Assembly (NCBI GenBank): GCA_002501085.1
Contig: DLRL01000081.1
Coordinates: forward strand, 1 to 14,438
Length of the DNA stretch: 14,438 nucleotides
From: Gemmatimonadales bacterium UBA7889
GTDB lineage: Bacteria > Gemmatimonadota > Gemmatimonadetes > Longimicrobiales > Gaopeijiaceae
Direction: 5' to 3'
In this document: positions 7,717 through 14,438 of the stretch, in pieces
How positions within the stretch are numbered: position 1 is the first letter of the stretch
Layout: every line of letters starts with the position of its first letter
Program-made: the position numbers and the translations under genes
The notes under the pieces: model-generated
The model's database searches: none
What the model was told of the DNA's origin: nothing
The model's input: only the letters and a program-made list of their open reading frames with translations

Positions 7717-7779
7717 ACGACCTGACTTTATCATCATCTATTTTTCAGAAGAGTGTTAGAGCCAGGTTTGTGGAAAGAC

Positions 7780-9255
7780 TCAGCAGTTAGTTGGCCCTTG
7801 CTCGGAGACAAACCCTTTGTCCACATCTACTAATGGGGCTGGGTAATCCCCGGAGAAGCACGCGGTACAGTACGGTCCTGTTTCTGCGACTGCTTCTAAC
7901 ATACCGTCCAATGATAAATAGCCTAACGAGTCCACACCGAGCCCTTCCTCGATCTCTTTTACGGATAGAGCAGAGCCGATCAGCTCTCCTTTAGTGGGCA
8001 TGTCGATACCATAAAAACACGGCCACCTTACTGGGGGACTCCCGATCCGGAAGTGCACTTTAGCTGCACCAGATTTGCGGAGCATGCGCACAAGGCTGCG
8101 GCTGGTTGTACCGCGCACCAGGGAATCATCTACTACCACAACTCTTTTTCCTTCGACTACTTCGCGGACAGGATTGTACTTCATCCGTGCCCCAAAATCC
8201 CGATCCTTCTGGGATGGGTTGATGAATGTCCTCCCTATGTAATGGTTCCGGAGCATCCCCAACTCAAAAGGGATTCCGCTGCATTCGGCAAAGCCTAAGG
8301 CTGCCGAGTTTGCGCTATCTGGTACAGCGATTACCGCGTCAGCTTCAACAGGGTGTTCACTCGCAAGGCGGCGCCCGAATGCGCGCCGAGCGCGATCGAC
8401 GCTGATGCCTGATATTCGAGAGTCCGGCCTAGCGAAGTAGACTAGCTCGAAAACACAAGGAGCGGGTTGGTCAGCCGAGGGTAGAGACCTAAGCTTTTCA
8501 ACCGTCCCATCTATGATCTTAATGACTTCACCGGGTTCGACATCGCGCACAAAATCAGCCCCTAAAATATCCAGGGCGCAGGTCTCGCTTGCGACAATGT
8601 GGCCCTCTCCTTTTTGCCCGAGTACAAGAGGGCGAAAACCACGTGGATCACGTGCCGCATAGATCACATTGTCGATTGCCAGGACTATTGAGTATGCACC
8701 CTCAAGGTGAGTCAGAGCATCATCGACTTGAGCATCAATCGAATCATGTCTGGACTTAGCAATCAAATGGATGAGAGTCTCTGAGTCCGACGTGGTTCTG
8801 AAGATCGCGCCCTCGTCGACGAGGCGTTTCCGTAAGTCAAAGTGGTTTGTAAGGTTACCGTTGTGGGCTAGAGCGATATTCCCACGTGAATATCTAGCGA
8901 TAATTGGCTGGATGTTGTCGAGATCATTCCCACCTGATGTTGAGTACCGAACATGTCCGACAGCTGTGCGACCGAGGAGCTTGCGAAGCGACCACTTATC
9001 GAATACATCGCCAACGAGTCCGGCACCTTTAAGAATGTGCGGGCCATCTTCGTCAAAAGTAAAAATACCTGCTGCTTCCTGCCCCCTGTGCTGAAGTGCA
9101 TACAGACTCAGGAACGCGCTTTCGGAAGCAGAGTCCAGCCCACTCACACCAACAACTCCACACTCCTCTCGTGGTCGGTCGTCGATGTGTAGAGACGCGT
9201 GCTTCATCGAGAAGGTGGGTGTGAACGGTTCCGGAAGCTTAGAGGGTTGTTCCAC
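7780..9255 (-). CDS. purF: Amidophosphoribosyltransferase
   Basis: First committed step of purine synthesis: PRPP plus glutamine to 5-phosphoribosylamine. 491 residues. An N-terminal Ntn-type glutaminase begins at Cys32 in REECGVVGV; residues 1-31 would be a propeptide removed to free the catalytic cysteine. HNGNL (131-135) and RTTSDSE (153-159) are glutaminase motifs. The C-terminal phosphoribosyltransferase domain has the PRPP loop VVVVDDSLVRGTT (372-384). Cys267, Cys413, Cys463 and Cys466 match the four 4Fe-4S ligands of the Bacillus subtilis type, so an oxygen-sensitive Fe-S enzyme is likely. Start GTG 9253-9255 is backed by a strong GGAGGAG that overlaps the purL stop; ATG at 9205-9207 (Met17) has no such site, though it would give a propeptide closer to the short ones known elsewhere. 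Last gene of the - strand operon, one base after purL. Confidence 0.96.
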   Translation of the reverse strand: MEQPSKLPEPFTPTFSMKHASLHIDDRPREECGVVGVSGLDSASESAFLSLYALQHRGQEAAGIFTFDEDGPHILKGAGLVGDVFDKWSLRKLLGRTAVGHVRYSTSGGNDLDNIQPIIARYSRGNIALAHNGNLTNHFDLRKRLVDEGAIFRTTSDSETLIHLIAKSRHDSIDAQVDDALTHLEGAYSIVLAIDNVIYAARDPRGFRPLVLGQKGEGHIVASETCALDILGADFVRDVEPGEVIKIIDGTVEKLRSLPSADQPAPCVFELVYFARPDSRISGISVDRARRAFGRRLASEHPVEADAVIAVPDSANSAALGFAECSGIPFELGMLRNHYIGRTFINPSQKDRDFGARMKYNPVREVVEGKRVVVVDDSLVRGTTSRSLVRMLRKSGAAKVHFRIGSPPVRWPCFYGIDMPTKGELIGSALSVKEIEEGLGVDSLGYLSLDGMLEAVAETGPYCTACFSGDYPAPLVDVDKGFVSEQGPTNC

Positions 9256-9256
9256 T

Positions 9257-11560
9257 TTACTCCTCCGAAGATACCGGGGTGTTCATTATTGCAGGAAGTG
9301 CTCCAAAATATGCCTGGTGTAGGCTCGTAAGATCAGTTTCGATTTGTCCAGATACTGCGGTCACATGAAACGACTCTCCCCTGCCTCCGACAGTCCCAAT
9401 TTTTCTTGCTGGTACTCCGTGGTCCATAGCAAGTCGAATCACGTTTTCGGTCCTATTTGGAGCACACGAAACTACTATCCTACCTTGGGATTCAGCAAAG
9501 AGGGTCGCTACTGGAGGAAGCGCGTCATCAAGCACTACATTAACTCCAAAAGGTGCTTCGCCATCACCTAATGCGCACTCGGCAAGTGCGCATGCAAGCC
9601 CACCATCCGAACAGTCGTGCGCCGATCGTAATTCCTTCTCTTGGATCATTGTCAGAACTGCTCTTTGGAGCTGCCGTTCACGTGTGAGGTCGACCCTCGG
9701 AGGGAATCCTGCTACGAGCCCAGCCGTCACATAGAGATATTCTGCTCCTCCTATTTCAGCTGTGTTCTCCCCAAGAAGGACAATATCGTCACCCTCAGAC
9801 TGGAATGCTTGGGGTGAAATGTGAGATATATTTTCAATTATCCCCACCATGCCAATCACGGGTGTAGGATAGATTGCTAGTCCGTCGGTTTCATTGTAAA
9901 AGGACACGTTCCCGCCCGTGACTGGGGTCTCGAAGGCCTTACACGCATCAGCCATTCCCAGGACTGCCTCTCGGAATTGATAGTAGATGTGTTGCTTAAG
10001 AGGATTACCAAAATTGAGATTGTTAGTAATCGCGGCAGGGATAGCTCCCGAGCAAACTAAATTCCGAGCTGCTTCTGCTACAGCAATCATCGCGCCTTGC
10101 CTGGGATCGAGATATACGAAGCGTCCATTGCAATCAGTTGTTGCGGCGATAGCTTTCTCCGTCCCACGGATGCGTATTACCCCCGAATCTCCCCCAGGAC
10201 GAACGGCAGTCGATGTCCTAACAGTTGTATCATACTGGTGATATATCCAACGCTTTGAAGCAACATTCGGAGATGCGAGGAGAAGCAGAAATGCTTTTGT
10301 AAGGTCACCTTCCGGAATAAGATGCTCGGCCAGATCCATCTCTCGGAGTTCCCGTACCTCATCGGCCTCGATACCCTCACGTTCGTATGTGGGACATCCA
10401 TCTGTGAGGGGTAGGGCCGGCATATCCGCGACGACCGCCCCGTCTTCTAAGACCCGGAATCTACCGTCCGCAGTCACTTCCCCAATCTCTTCAGCCTCTA
10501 GTTCCCACTTCTCTAGGATCCGGTGGACTTCATCTTCATAACCCTTGGTGGCGACTACCAGCATCCGCTCCTGTGATTCTGATAACAGGATCTCGTATGG
10601 TGTCATATCTGGCTCCCGCACTGGAACTCGAGCCACATCGATCTCGACCCCGTTTCCAGCTCGCCCCGCCATCTCAGCTGCGGAAGATGTAATACCCGCA
10701 GCGCCCATATCTTGGATACCCGTGATCGAGCCGCTGGAGATCAACTCTAGACTGGCCTCAAGGAGTAGTTTTTCAGTAAACGGGTCACCCACTTGAACCT
10801 GTGGTCGTGACGATTCCTCTGATTCTTCACTGAGCTCTTCACTAGCGAAGGTTGCTCCGTGGATGCCATCTCGGCCAGTACGGGCACCAACCGCCATTAA
10901 TGTATTGCCCACACCCGAAGCCGATGCCGTAATCAAATCCTCTTTCTTCATCAGACCCAAGCACATCGCGTTCACGATTGGGTTTCCTTCGTAGCCTCGG
11001 TCGAACGCTACCTCCCCGCCAATATTTGGAACGCCGATGCAGTTGCCATAGTCACCAACCCCGCTAACAACTCCACCGAATAAGTACCGGACTCTTGCAC
11101 TATCCAGATCCCCAAAACGAAGCGAGTCTAAAATAGCGATGGGACGGGCTCCCATCGTGAAAACGTCACGTAGGATGCCTCCCACACCAGTAGCCGCACC
11201 CTGATAGGGTTCAACTGCCGATGGGTGGTTGTGTGACTCTATCTTGAACGCCAGTGCGTAGCCGTCTCCTATGTCAATCACTCCGGCGTTCTCTCCTGGA
11301 CCTTGAATAACCCAAGGTGCCTCGGTGGGAAGCAACTGGAGGAGCCGTTTAGAGTTCTTATAGCCGCAGTGCTCCGACCACATTGCACTAAAGACACCTA
11401 ATTCAGTGAATGTTGGGATACGGCCCATAATTCTACAAATGCGCTCGTACTCATCGTCGGAAAGACCGTGGTCAGCTACGAGTTCTGAAGTGATTTCGGG
11501 GTCGCCCGTGCGCGGAGGCACTAAGGGTATTGTTACGGATGCACTTTCGCCGGCACTCAT
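9257..11560 (-). CDS. purL: Phosphoribosylformylglycinamidine synthase, large subunit PurL
   Basis: ATP-dependent synthetase subunit that turns FGAR into FGAM with ammonia delivered from PurQ through PurS. The 767 residues match the small-PurL type that works with separate PurQ and PurS, not the roughly 1300-residue fused enzyme. Seen: MWSEHCGYKNSK (60-71, His64) at the active site; FKIESHNHPSAVEPYQG (105-121), the nucleotide and metal-binding signature; GGNVSFYNE in the second half; and HDCSDGGLACALAE from about 648, the repeated AIRS-like motif. Start ATG 11558-11560 has a GAGAGG about ten bases upstream. It lies 39 bases after purQ and one base before purF, in the order purS-purQ-purL-purF. 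Confidence 0.97.
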   Translation of the reverse strand: MSAGESASVTIPLVPPRTGDPEITSELVADHGLSDDEYERICRIMGRIPTFTELGVFSAMWSEHCGYKNSKRLLQLLPTEAPWVIQGPGENAGVIDIGDGYALAFKIESHNHPSAVEPYQGAATGVGGILRDVFTMGARPIAILDSLRFGDLDSARVRYLFGGVVSGVGDYGNCIGVPNIGGEVAFDRGYEGNPIVNAMCLGLMKKEDLITASASGVGNTLMAVGARTGRDGIHGATFASEELSEESEESSRPQVQVGDPFTEKLLLEASLELISSGSITGIQDMGAAGITSSAAEMAGRAGNGVEIDVARVPVREPDMTPYEILLSESQERMLVVATKGYEDEVHRILEKWELEAEEIGEVTADGRFRVLEDGAVVADMPALPLTDGCPTYEREGIEADEVRELREMDLAEHLIPEGDLTKAFLLLLASPNVASKRWIYHQYDTTVRTSTAVRPGGDSGVIRIRGTEKAIAATTDCNGRFVYLDPRQGAMIAVAEAARNLVCSGAIPAAITNNLNFGNPLKQHIYYQFREAVLGMADACKAFETPVTGGNVSFYNETDGLAIYPTPVIGMVGIIENISHISPQAFQSEGDDIVLLGENTAEIGGAEYLYVTAGLVAGFPPRVDLTRERQLQRAVLTMIQEKELRSAHDCSDGGLACALAECALGDGEAPFGVNVVLDDALPPVATLFAESQGRIVVSCAPNRTENVIRLAMDHGVPARKIGTVGGRGESFHVTAVSGQIETDLTSLHQAYFGALPAIMNTPVSSEE
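9260..9266 (-). promoter_or_regulatory. Strong ribosome binding site of purF
   Basis: GGAGGAG on the - strand, inside the last codons of purL, four bases before the purF GTG (six from the GGAGG core). It decides the GTG start at 9255 over the downstream ATG at 9207. Confidence 0.8.
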
Positions 11561-11599
11561 GGGATTAAGGCCTCTCGTCTCAGCATTTGGATTTCGTTG

Positions 11600-12298
11600 T
11601 TATAGCACAACGGTGGATAGGTTTGTAGCCAGTGACAGAAAAACACCCACTCCATCGATAGATCCAAGGATTTCTTCCATCGCACGCTCGGGATGAGGCA
11701 TCATACCCAAGACATTTCCTGACTTATTAGTCAACCCAGCGATACTATTCTTGGAGCCATTGGGGTTCGCCTCATCACTTAACTCACCATCCGAACTCAC
11801 GTACCTGAAAACGACTCTCCCCTCAGCTTCCAGTGCCTCTAGAAGTTGGTCGTCTGCTTCGTAATTTCCTTCACCGTGTGCTATTGGCATACGGAGGATC
11901 TGTCCCTTCTGATATTCGCTCGTAAACGGAGTGTCAGTTTGTTCGACGCGTAGATGGATGTCTTTGCTCTCAAAACGGAGCGAGGCATTCCGAACTAGGG
12001 CTCCCGGTAGGAGTCCGGCTTCACAAAGAATCTGAAAACCATTGCAGATACCCAGAACGGGTCCGCCATTCTCAGCGAATCCAATGATGTCCTCCATAAC
12101 AGGACTGATCCGGGCGATTGCACCTGCTCGCAGGTAATCACCGTAAGAAAACCCTCCTGGAAGCATAAGTGCATCGTATGCATCGAGGTTTTTCTGACGG
12201 TGCCAGATGAATTCTACTTTCGCACCGATTTGTTGTGCAGCTTTATAAAGATCATAATCACAGTTTGAACCGGGAAATGTGACGACACCGACCCTCAT
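11600..12298 (-). CDS. purQ: Phosphoribosylformylglycinamidine synthase, glutaminase subunit PurQ
   Basis: Class I glutamine amidotransferase that releases ammonia for PurL. 232 residues, the usual size. Seen: N-terminal VVTFPGSNCDYD, LMLPGGFSYGDYLRAGA (44-60) forming the oxyanion region, the nucleophile elbow GICNGFQ with Cys85, and PHPERA with His202 and Glu204, completing the Cys-His-Glu triad. ATG 12296-12298 overlaps the purS TGA by four bases (ATGA), so the two subunits of the same complex are probably translated in a coupled way. The 39 bases downstream, before purL, hold no obvious signal apart from the purL ribosome site. Confidence 0.97.
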   Translation of the reverse strand: MRVGVVTFPGSNCDYDLYKAAQQIGAKVEFIWHRQKNLDAYDALMLPGGFSYGDYLRAGAIARISPVMEDIIGFAENGGPVLGICNGFQILCEAGLLPGALVRNASLRFESKDIHLRVEQTDTPFTSEYQKGQILRMPIAHGEGNYEADDQLLEALEAEGRVVFRYVSSDGELSDEANPNGSKNSIAGLTNKSGNVLGMMPHPERAMEEILGSIDGVGVFLSLATNLSTVVL

Positions 12299-12567
12299 GC
12301 CGTGATTCTCTCAGTATGTTCCACGATTGACACCTCGAAATCTTCCGTCACAGGGTTAGCCAGAATTTTCCGGCACATTGCTTGGGCAGTCTCAAGTGCG
12401 GTGTCACTGTCTTCAGCTTCTAGATCGATATAGATCGCCTTACCAACGCGGACGTCTTGGGTATCACTCCACCCAAGTGATCGAAGCGCGTGATGGATAG
12501 CTTTGCCTTGTGGATCCAGAAGTCCCGGACGGGGCTTCACAAGGATCTCCATACGAAAATGATTCAA
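12295..12567 (-). CDS. purS: Phosphoribosylformylglycinamidine synthase subunit PurS
   Basis: Small subunit that bridges PurL and PurQ in the FGAM synthase complex. 90 residues, slightly above the usual 80-85. Seen: VKPRPGLLDPQG followed by the conserved ALRSLG segment, then VRVGKAIYIDLEAED and a C-terminal ILANPVTEDFEVSIVE, all typical of PurS. Start: TTG 12565-12567 overlaps the pssA stop (TTGA) and is preceded by GGGAGG at 12575-12580 with a seven-base spacer. Met6 (ATG 12550-12552) would give a more standard N-terminus but lies 22 bases from that site, so TTG is preferred. The purQ start overlaps its stop. Confidence 0.94.
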   Translation of the reverse strand: MNHFRMEILVKPRPGLLDPQGKAIHHALRSLGWSDTQDVRVGKAIYIDLEAEDSDTALETAQAMCRKILANPVTEDFEVSIVEHTERITA

Positions 12568-13457
12568 ACGAGGTCCTCCCGAGCAGAGTCTGCATTTGAT
12601 AGTTGAGGGTCAGTGGGTCCGCGTGGTCCGAGATGTCTATAGTCGACGACCCTGATTTCCCCATGCCCATTTACTTCGTCTTCATCTTCATCAAGAAGTA
12701 TATCACCTGCAGGGACTCCCTCTAGTCGCCCACTTAGAATAGACCTTAGGAGTCCCCAAATGATGTAAAGTAATAAGGCAGTGAAGAAGTAGTATCTCGG
12801 CTGCAGTACTGCTGTTAGAAGACATGTGCTGACGAATATCGAATTAACAATCCCCCGGGTAGTGCTAAAGCCGATCTTAGGCAGTTTGTCATAGGGCACG
12901 GAGCTGACCATAAGGATGCTGAGAATAACTGTTCCTACTGGAGCGATCTGTTCCCACGGGTACGCACTCAAGTGCTCGGCGAAGATAGGTGTTTGACTAA
13001 ACGGGTAATATGCCGCGAGGGTCATGCCTGCAGCTGGTGCCGGGAGCCCGTGAAAGTACTTCTTGGCTTGGTCACCTTCCTCGAGATTAAACCGAGCAAG
13101 TCGAATTACCGTCGCGGTTACAAAGACGAAAGATAAAGTCCAGCTCCACTGAGCATCAGCAAAGAAGAGCTCAAACATTATGAAGGAGGGCGCTACACCG
13201 AATGAAATTGCGTCCACCAGAGAGTCTAACTCCGCTCCAAATCTCGTTCCGGTGCGTGTGGCCCGAGCAATTTTTCCGTCGAGGGTATCAAGTATTCCCG
13301 CATAGATGATAAACCACCCAGCGGAAATGAGGTCTCCCCGAGCAACAGAAACCATCGAGTAGAGTCCGAAGAAGAGGTTACCTAGAGTGAAGGCCGAGGG
13401 AAGAATTATGATCCCCTTTCGCAGTCTTTCTCCTCTAGGCGTCCAATTCTTTTTCAT
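12564..13457 (-). CDS. pssA: CDP-diacylglycerol--serine O-phosphatidyltransferase
   Basis: Integral membrane enzyme that makes phosphatidylserine from CDP-diacylglycerol and serine. The CDP-alcohol phosphatidyltransferase motif DGx2ARx8Gx3Dx3D is complete (Asp60, Gly61, Ala64, Arg65, Gly74, Asp78, Asp82 with the chosen start). The early IIILPSAFTLGNLFFGLYS helix and RLARFN further on are typical of the PssA branch. Several transmembrane helices follow. A hydrophilic tail from about residue 243 contains an acidic run (LDEDEDEV) and is longer than I would expect. Start: ATG 13455-13457 overlaps the psd stop (ATGA), has AGAGG seven bases upstream, and gives MKKNWTPRGERLRKG, a normal basic N-terminus and 297 residues. 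The longer frame to 13538 adds a Ser-rich stretch lying over psd and is not believed. Its product is the substrate of the neighbouring Psd. Confidence 0.94.
   Translation of the reverse strand: MKKNWTPRGERLRKGIIILPSAFTLGNLFFGLYSMVSVARGDLISAGWFIIYAGILDTLDGKIARATRTGTRFGAELDSLVDAISFGVAPSFIMFELFFADAQWSWTLSFVFVTATVIRLARFNLEEGDQAKKYFHGLPAPAAGMTLAAYYPFSQTPIFAEHLSAYPWEQIAPVGTVILSILMVSSVPYDKLPKIGFSTTRGIVNSIFVSTCLLTAVLQPRYYFFTALLLYIIWGLLRSILSGRLEGVPAGDILLDEDEDEVNGHGEIRVVDYRHLGPRGPTDPQLSNADSAREDLV
12575..12580 (-). promoter_or_regulatory. Ribosome binding site of purS
   Basis: GGGAGG on the - strand within the 3' end of pssA, seven bases before TTG 12567. It supports the TTG start over the in-frame ATG at 12552. 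Confidence 0.7.
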
Positions 13458-14116
13458 CCGGTAGCCTCTACTGGATGCCGAGCTAGAACTGAAGATCCCA
13501 CTCGAGTCCTGTCCCCCACGGAGCATATTATCTCCCAATCAAGTGGGAGAAATAGGTCAACGCGGGAGCCAAATCGGATAAGTCCGATTCTTTGGCCACG
13601 CTCCAAGCGATCTCCTTCTGACGGATATGTTATGATGCGCCTGGCCACTAGACCCGCTATCTGGCGAACTAGAACATTACCCATCTCCGTAGTGATCCCG
13701 ATTGAGGCTTGTTCGTTCTCCTCCGAAGCTTTGTCTGCCCAGGCCACCTTGTATGCACCGGGACGATATTCTCGGTGGTTCACTACTCCCTCCACAGGAG
13801 CTCGCTGAATATGCACGTCAAATATGCTGAGGAAGATGGAAATCTTCCTTGCCTTGCCCACGAATGAAGGCTCTGCAACCTCAGAGATGTCAATCACCCG
13901 GCCTTCAGCGGGGGCGAGTACCAAGCCAGCTCCAGTAGGGTGGAGGCGTTTCGGATCTCTGAAAAACCAGAGATTAAAAATAGTCAGGGCCGTGAAGAGT
14001 GCTGCGATGACTGGGGTCACTCCTCCACCAAAGCCTGCGATAGCGACAATCCAGGTAGCCATTGCCATCAACGCCAGACCAGATACGAAAGGGTAACCCT
14101 CAGGGGCTAGGTTCAC
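13454..14116 (-). CDS. psd: Phosphatidylserine decarboxylase proenzyme (short form)
   Basis: Pyruvoyl enzyme that decarboxylates phosphatidylserine to phosphatidylethanolamine at the membrane. The 220 residues fit the short PSD-A type, not the roughly 300-residue Escherichia coli form. Seen: two N-terminal hydrophobic helices (about 10-28 and 33-52), the family motif FFRDPKR (51-57), SIFDVHIQRAPVEG (97-110), and RFGSRVDLFLP (181-191). By comparison with the LGST site, self-cleavage is expected between Gly183 and Ser184, with Ser184 becoming the pyruvoyl group of a 37-residue alpha chain. Start GTG 14114-14116 overlaps the purC stop (GTGA); no Shine-Dalgarno is obvious, so translation may depend on coupling to purC. 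It is followed at once by pssA, the preceding step of the pathway. Confidence 0.94.
   Translation of the reverse strand: MNLAPEGYPFVSGLALMAMATWIVAIAGFGGGVTPVIAALFTALTIFNLWFFRDPKRLHPTGAGLVLAPAEGRVIDISEVAEPSFVGKARKISIFLSIFDVHIQRAPVEGVVNHREYRPGAYKVAWADKASEENEQASIGITTEMGNVLVRQIAGLVARRIITYPSEGDRLERGQRIGLIRFGSRVDLFLPLDWEIICSVGDRTRVGSSVLARHPVEATG
13465..13469 (-). promoter_or_regulatory. Ribosome binding site of pssA
   Basis: AGAGG on the - strand within the last codons of psd, seven bases before ATG 13457. It helps to choose this start over the upstream start codon at 13538. Confidence 0.55.
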
Positions 14117-14438
14117 TGGGATTGACTGAAATCAGGTGGCTGAAAATCGGCTAGTGGGACGCCGGTGAGTCTTTGAAAAATTTCTTCATAGCGAGCAGTA
14201 GCCGCCTGAACTACCTCATCAGGAAGATTGGGTGGTGGTGGTGACTTGTCCCAGCCTGAAAGTGCATCGAGCCAGTCCCGAATTGGTTGTTTATCGAGGG
14301 AGGGTTGGCCACGACCAATTTCATAGCTCTCCTTAGGCCAAAACCTTGAGGAATCTGGTGTAAGTACCTCGTCGATCAAAAGTAGTTTACCAGAATGATC
14401 GATTCCGAATTCAAATTTAGTGTCTGCTAAGATGATGC
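14113..14438 (-). CDS. purC: Phosphoribosylaminoimidazole-succinocarboxamide synthase, C-terminal part (5' end outside window)
   Basis: SAICAR synthase joins CAIR and aspartate using ATP in purine synthesis. Only the last 107 residues are visible; the frame is open to the window edge at 14438. Seen: ADTKFEFGID, then LLLIDEVLTPDSSRFWP, the SAICAR synthetase signature near the ATP and aspartate site, and SLDKQPIRDWL further on. A TTG at 14377-14379 is an internal leucine codon, because the conserved TKFEFG block lies upstream of it in frame. The C-terminus, with a PPPPNLP linker and a final helix (ATARYEEIFQRLTG), is ordinary for the longer bacterial or plant-like PurC. The stop overlaps the psd GTG. 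It is the first visible gene of the - strand operon. Confidence 0.96.
   Translation of the reverse strand, partial: IILADTKFEFGIDHSGKLLLIDEVLTPDSSRFWPKESYEIGRGQPSLDKQPIRDWLDALSGWDKSPPPPNLPDEVVQAATARYEEIFQRLTGVPLADFQPPDFSQSQ

Noticed and set aside
7807..7821. GACAAA/TTTGTC inverted repeat as a terminator between purF and fbp
   Set aside because: It lies inside the purF 3' coding region, has a 6-bp A+T-rich stem with a 3-base loop, and no T-run on either strand.
13458..13538. Longer N-terminus for pssA (27 extra residues, Ser-rich)
   Set aside because: It overlaps psd by 85 bases, is not like PssA N-termini, and the ATG at 13457 has an ATGA overlap plus a ribosome site.
1..14438. CRISPR arrays, insertion sequences, phage genes, tRNA or rRNA genes, defence systems
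   Set aside because: Reading both strands showed no regular direct repeats, transposase or integrase motifs, or RNA gene signatures; the window is filled by housekeeping genes.

Overview
The window holds an almost gap-free stretch of housekeeping genes from what looks like a Gram-negative (diderm) bacterium: it encodes a lipobox lipoprotein, an exported probable beta-barrel protein, and enzymes for phosphatidylethanolamine synthesis. The base composition is near 50% GC by eye. The phylum cannot be fixed from the sequence alone. A Gemmatimonadota-like or related environmental lineage is my best guess from the style of the proteins, at low confidence. I see no mobile element, CRISPR array, rRNA, tRNA or phage gene.

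The left half (1-6429) reads entirely on the + strand. It contains the 3' part of an alanine racemase gene (alr), a lipoprotein of unknown function, an exported probable outer-membrane beta-barrel protein whose start overlaps the lipoprotein stop, two neighbouring methylthiotransferase genes of the radical-SAM family (mtaB-like, then miaB, ATGA overlap), and a small two-helix LapA-like membrane protein (TTGA overlap). A 291-base non-coding stretch (6430-6720) follows. It carries a perfect 10-bp inverted repeat and a sigma70-like promoter candidate in front of fbp (class I fructose-1,6-bisphosphatase, 6721-7716).

The right half (7780-14438) reads entirely on the - strand and converges on fbp. 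In transcription order it is purC (5' end outside the window), psd, pssA, purS, purQ, purL, purF. This gives five genes of de novo purine synthesis, with the two-step pathway from CDP-diacylglycerol to phosphatidylethanolamine (PssA, then Psd) inserted between purC and purS. Four of the junctions are 4-base stop/start overlaps, so the cluster is probably one translationally coupled operon.

Half of the complete genes start with GTG or TTG. One start was moved: pssA most likely begins at 13457, not at the farther upstream start codon at 13538. I found no clearly novel biological system. The points most worth a second look are the lipoprotein/barrel pair, the inverted repeat upstream of fbp, a Lys-to-Glu change at the carbamylated-lysine position of alanine racemase, and the phospholipid genes inside the purine operon.
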